NCBI GenBank assembly: GCA_047967505.1
Contig: CM106538.1
DNA: 64,000 nucleotides
Source: Dipteris shenzhenensis
Lineage: Eukaryota > Polypodiophyta > Polypodiopsida > Gleicheniales
Direction: 5' to 3' (one strand)
Shown here: piece by piece, positions 60,634 through 64,000 of the stretch
How positions within the stretch are numbered: position 1 is the stretch's first letter
How the letters are laid out: every line of letters starts with the position of its first letter
The notes under the pieces: model-generated
The model's input: the letters and a program-made list of their open reading frames with translations, nothing else
Databases searched by the model: none
What the model was told of the DNA's origin: nothing
Position numbers and translations under genes: made by a program

Positions 60634-60809
60634 TACCTCAATCGAGGTATATGACCTGCATGAGGCATAGAATACCTCGATCGAGGTATATGACTGTGGG
60701 GTATGTGCTATGACTGAGGGGTACCTCGATCGAGGTTTATACCTGCGTGAGGGGTCAAATACCTCGATCGAGGTATATGACCTAGGCATAGCATACCTCG
60801 ATCGAGGTA
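60634..60809. repeat. Five copies of a 16-bp palindrome
   Basis: TACCTCGATCGAGGTA is perfect at 60673-60688, 60760-60775 and 60794-60809, and has one change at 60634-60649 and 60722-60737. Start-to-start spacing is 39, 49, 38 and 34 bp. Each copy is flanked by GCATA-A or ATGACCT segments. They sit about 240-410 bp upstream of the start of the broken coding region below. Confidence 0.95.
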
Positions 60810-61044
60810 TTTGTAGGTACAAAACTGCAATAAAATCAAACGATGCAAATATTCGAAATTAACATTGGATTCCAGCCAATTAGTTTCAATCTTAGCACCT
60901 TCTCCACCAATAATAATGAAGAGCAATCTAGTGGATGAGTTTAGGCTCTCTATAAGACACAACGTTTTGGTTCATTTCACCCATTCTTAGCCATTCTTGC
61001 CTCCTCATCACTTTGTCACACCTTCCATCCTACTTTCATTGAGA

Positions 61045-63967
61045 ATGGGTTCTCAAAGCCGTAGAGCTAGTAGACGTAAAAGATGTAGGAACCCCCCCCC
61101 CCAAATCTCATTGACGAGGAGCGCAAGCGGAAGGCTCGTGAGTGCAAGAGAGCATCTAGAGCTAGAGCTCGCGCTGCCACCACCGATCCACCTCCACCTC
61201 TACCTCTACATCCCACCTCCACCCCCACCCCCACCCCCACCTCCATTGTCCCCCCATCCTCATTCGCTCCCCTACCTCTAGCCTCCGCCCTTCCCCTAGC
61301 CACCTACATTTTGGCCTCCACCTCTACCTCTTCCCCCTCCACCCTCCCCCCTCCCCCTCCCCCTCCCCCCGTTCCCCTTGGCACCTCCCTTCCCCCATCC
61401 ACCCTACCATCTCCCATTGATCCCCTTGCCCCAACTTGCAGCAGTAGTGTTGCTTCATGATGTGACTTGCCGAAGTTCACTATCCATCGTCGTACTAGCA
61501 AGATTGTGCAGTCTTTTTTTTGTGACCTCATGCCAGCTTTGCAGTCTTCTCTTCTCACGTCCCTGATTGATCACCCTGACTTGGTAGAGTGTAGGAGGCT
61601 TGCTGGCCTTGGTGCACATAGAGATAGGGTTGTATCTAGCGAGGTCCTTAGCAGTGTTCGACGTTCCTAGGCTTCTATTAAGCATAGGAACTCCAGTGAT
61701 GCCTTGGCAACACGTCGTGCTATTGTGGCTGCCATTAGTAGACCTCATGTGATAGGCCATGTGCGTACCGCTTCACGTCTTCTTTAGATTGCACCACGCA
61801 CATTACGAGTAGGCATGATTAGGAGGCAGAGTCTAGAGGATAGTGAGACTGATGCTCTTTGGGCTTCGAGTGGTCGTGCACCTCGCAGCGATCAATTGTT
61901 GGATGATTCCACTAGGTCCTTCATACAATAGTTTTGGGAGGAGCATTGCAGAGCATCCTCGGTGTTCAAGAAGGCATTGCAGAAGAGGGTGTCATGCGGT
62001 GTGTACATTGAGCATGGTGCATGTTTTTTGGAGTGTACCCAGACTGAGTTGTACACTCAGTTTGTAGAGGCGCACTTGGAGTTTAGGATTGGGCAGAGGT
62101 CATTTGAGCGATGCAGGCCATGGTTTGTGCGATGCTCTCAGGAGCATGACACATGTTGTTGTCGCTACCATGTGGATTTTGGATTGATGTATGACGTATT
62201 CCGTTCCCTTGATGGTCATAGGGGAGTGGTTCCTACTAGCCCTTGCGACTTCATTCATTCCATATTGTGTACACGAGATGGTGATGCTTTATTCCACTCC
62301 CTTGATTGTGTGGAAGGCAGGTGTAATTTGTGTGGTGACTTTGCTAGAGTGCCACGAGTTGCACTAGATACTTGTGATGTGCAGATGGTTTGTTGGCAGC
62401 AGTATGAGTACAGTACCTTGACATTAGATGGTGGTGCACAGTCGAGGAGGTTGCAGCTTGTGGGGAAGGAGACACATGTTGCATTCATCGACAGTTTTCA
62501 AGGGAAGCTGTACCGCTACATACACCACTCGCACATTGCGAAATGGGAGGATCGTTAGTTCTATGCATGTTTGAGGACATTTCCTACAGGGGTGGTTGTC
62601 TCAGTGGTGGACTTTGCAGAGAATTACACCTTTGCACCACAGCATGAGATCCAATCGGAGTATTATTTCTCCAAACAGGTGACATGTGATTGAGTATTGA
62701 TTTTTTCCCCGCCTCATTATATTAAATTATTTCAATAGTCATATTTTTTTTCAATGCCATATTGTAGGTTGCTATATTTGTGCACATTAGCTATCGTCAT
62801 GCACAGACTCATGTGGATGGCATTGATAGCACCATGGACTCACGCGTCATTGTGCGAGAGTATCACTTCTACATTAGTGATGATCGATCGCATGATGCCC
62901 ATTTTGTGCAACATTGCTTCACTTTGCATGATAGTTTCTTGAGGGATCATGGTGTCACATGGCAGTGGCACTGGATCTGGTTAGATGGCTGTGGTGGTCA
63001 GTTCAAATCTGCTAGACAATTTTATTGGTTCTACAGATGGCACCGTGAGACAGGCATTCCGATCACATGGAGCTACTTCGAGACAAGGCACAGTAAGGGA
63101 GAGCATGATGGTGCAGGTGCTTACGTAAAGCATGCTTTGCATCGATACCAGTTGCATCACAGTGCCGATCGCTTCAAGGATGCACATGATGTGGTGCGGT
63201 GGTGTAGCCAGCACTTATCCACCAGTGCTATCTCCTCGTTTCAGTCACGTGACGATAGGGTGGTGAGTCAGTATTTTTGGTGCGTGGACATTGGGAGTCT
63301 TGATTGGTCTAGGCCTTTTGATTGTCGTTCAATGTCTGGCACTCTTGATTTCCATTCCATCAGGAGCATAGGTGAGTCTCACCCCGCGATCTTTTCTCGA
63401 CGGTTTGCATGTTTTTGCTCTGCATGCATTGATGATGATTGGAGAGGTTGCTCCATGATACCATGGGCCGATCCATGGGTACGGCGAGTGCTTTCTCCTT
63501 TCCAGCCTTGGGAGGAGGTACATGATGATCAGGATGCGGGATTCAGTTCCTCTAGATATTATGACTAGCTTACAGATATTTTGTGTATTGGTGATATCTT
63601 CGCGGTTATTGCTTCGGAGGGCAATGAGGAGGGTGTGGATTATTACTTGTTGTGATGCTCTATGCTGAAGAGTGTGCTAAATGAGGATACAGTGGATGGG
63701 CATGGGATGCACTTCAATGCTCATAGCATGATCATAGGTGGCCACTATTTTCAGCAGATACAGAGGCGTGGTCGCTATATTGAGTTCCAGGAGTACATGG
63801 TGGATCAGGAGGCATACATGTATTCTCATCTTGTTGTTGCGATCAAGATTACTTTGAGTCGTGTTCGCACTCGCAAGGTGACATCCACTCCACGATGGCA
63901 CCTTGCAGTGGCGGATCACGAGAGCATACTTGCAACTATTGGCATGAGAGTTGATCTTGAGGAGTAG
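61045..63967 (+). pseudogene. Broken gene of the DFAEN/EIQS/DGC family, probably transposon-encoded
   Basis: N-terminus: MGSQSRRASRRKR and the Arg-rich IDEERKRKARECKR, split by a frameshift at a C-run (about 61091-61100), then a long Pro/Thr/Ser-rich stretch. From 61467 it reads RRTSKIVQSFFCDLMPALQ, FKKALQKRVSCGVYIEHG, IGQRSFERCRPWFVRC, HDTCCCRYHVDFGLM, VVDFAENYTFAP, then EIQSEYYFSKQ. A GT-AG intron (62679-62767) joins this to VAIFVHISYRH, ISDDRSHDAHFV, WLDGCGGQFKSARQF, ETRHSKGEHDGAG and a C-terminal part to 63967. In-frame stops occur near 61668, 61784, 61928, 62556, 63566 and 63655. The same motif order occurs in widespread uncharacterised animal proteins; the function is unknown. Asp and Glu spaced as DGC...ETRHSKGEHDG could form a nuclease-like centre, but that is speculative. 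Confidence 0.75.
62679..62767 (+). other. Intron in the DFAEN-family pseudogene
   Basis: 89-bp T-rich GT...TTGTAG interval. Removing it keeps the reading frame between EYYFSKQ and VAIFVHISY, both family-conserved. Confidence 0.8.
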
Positions 63968-64000
63968 CACATTACATATCATATTTTTTGGGATCATCAG

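Noticed and set aside
60634-60809. CRISPR-like array
   Set aside because: The repeats are 16-bp perfect palindromes with irregular related spacers in plant nuclear DNA, and no cas genes are present.

Overview
This looks like nuclear DNA of a land plant with a large, transposon-rich genome. It carries a GIGANTEA gene with many introns, a ten-exon plant subtilase, Ty1/copia retrotransposons, a LINE tail, a tRNA-derived SINE head and many microsatellites. I favour a non-seed vascular plant, most likely a fern, because of the multi-kilobase introns, the divergent GIGANTEA N-terminus and a transposon-like protein family I associate mainly with animals and seed-free plants. That placement is inference; a lycophyte, hornwort or gymnosperm is not excluded.

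Region 1 (about 0.7-32.6 kb, minus strand) is one gene. GIGANTEA reads from an ATG at 31776 to a stop at 690 in 14 coding exons that I could join in frame (3558 bp, 1185 residues). Three introns are very large. Intron 1 (7.7 kb) holds an internally deleted LTR element, a segmental duplication and a triplicated 460-bp repeat. Intron 8 (11.5 kb) holds a complete copia element with target-site duplication, an old copia RT fragment and a LINE 3' end. Intron 13 (6.7 kb) holds a truncated copia element of the same family plus tandem duplications. All these transposons lie in the sense direction of GIGANTEA. Upstream, at 32.26-32.44 kb, are two exact evening elements and two G-boxes, as expected of a clock-controlled GIGANTEA promoter.

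Region 2 (about 32.6-51.3 kb) is intergenic and repeat-rich: a SINE head at 33.05 kb, a decayed copia RT/RNase H at 35.8-37.3 kb, a pair of inverted dispersed repeats (39.7 and 42.9 kb), a gag zinc-knuckle remnant at 44.04 kb (plus), a broken unrecognised coding region at 44.2-46.5 kb (minus), and a self-complementary satellite of about 70-bp units at 47.56-47.95 kb.

Region 3 (51.3-55.7 kb, minus) is an intact subtilisin-like serine protease gene, probably SBT2 class, with ten exons, 862 residues and all of Asp/His/Asn/Ser in place. It is secreted and has no evident functional link to GIGANTEA.

Region 4 (55.7-64 kb) has several tandem repeat fields, then five copies of a 16-bp palindrome. 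These are followed by a broken plus-strand coding region (61.0-64.0 kb) related to a widespread uncharacterised protein family with DFAEN, EIQS and DGC-QFKS motifs. It has one spliceable intron, a frameshift at a C-run and several in-frame stops.
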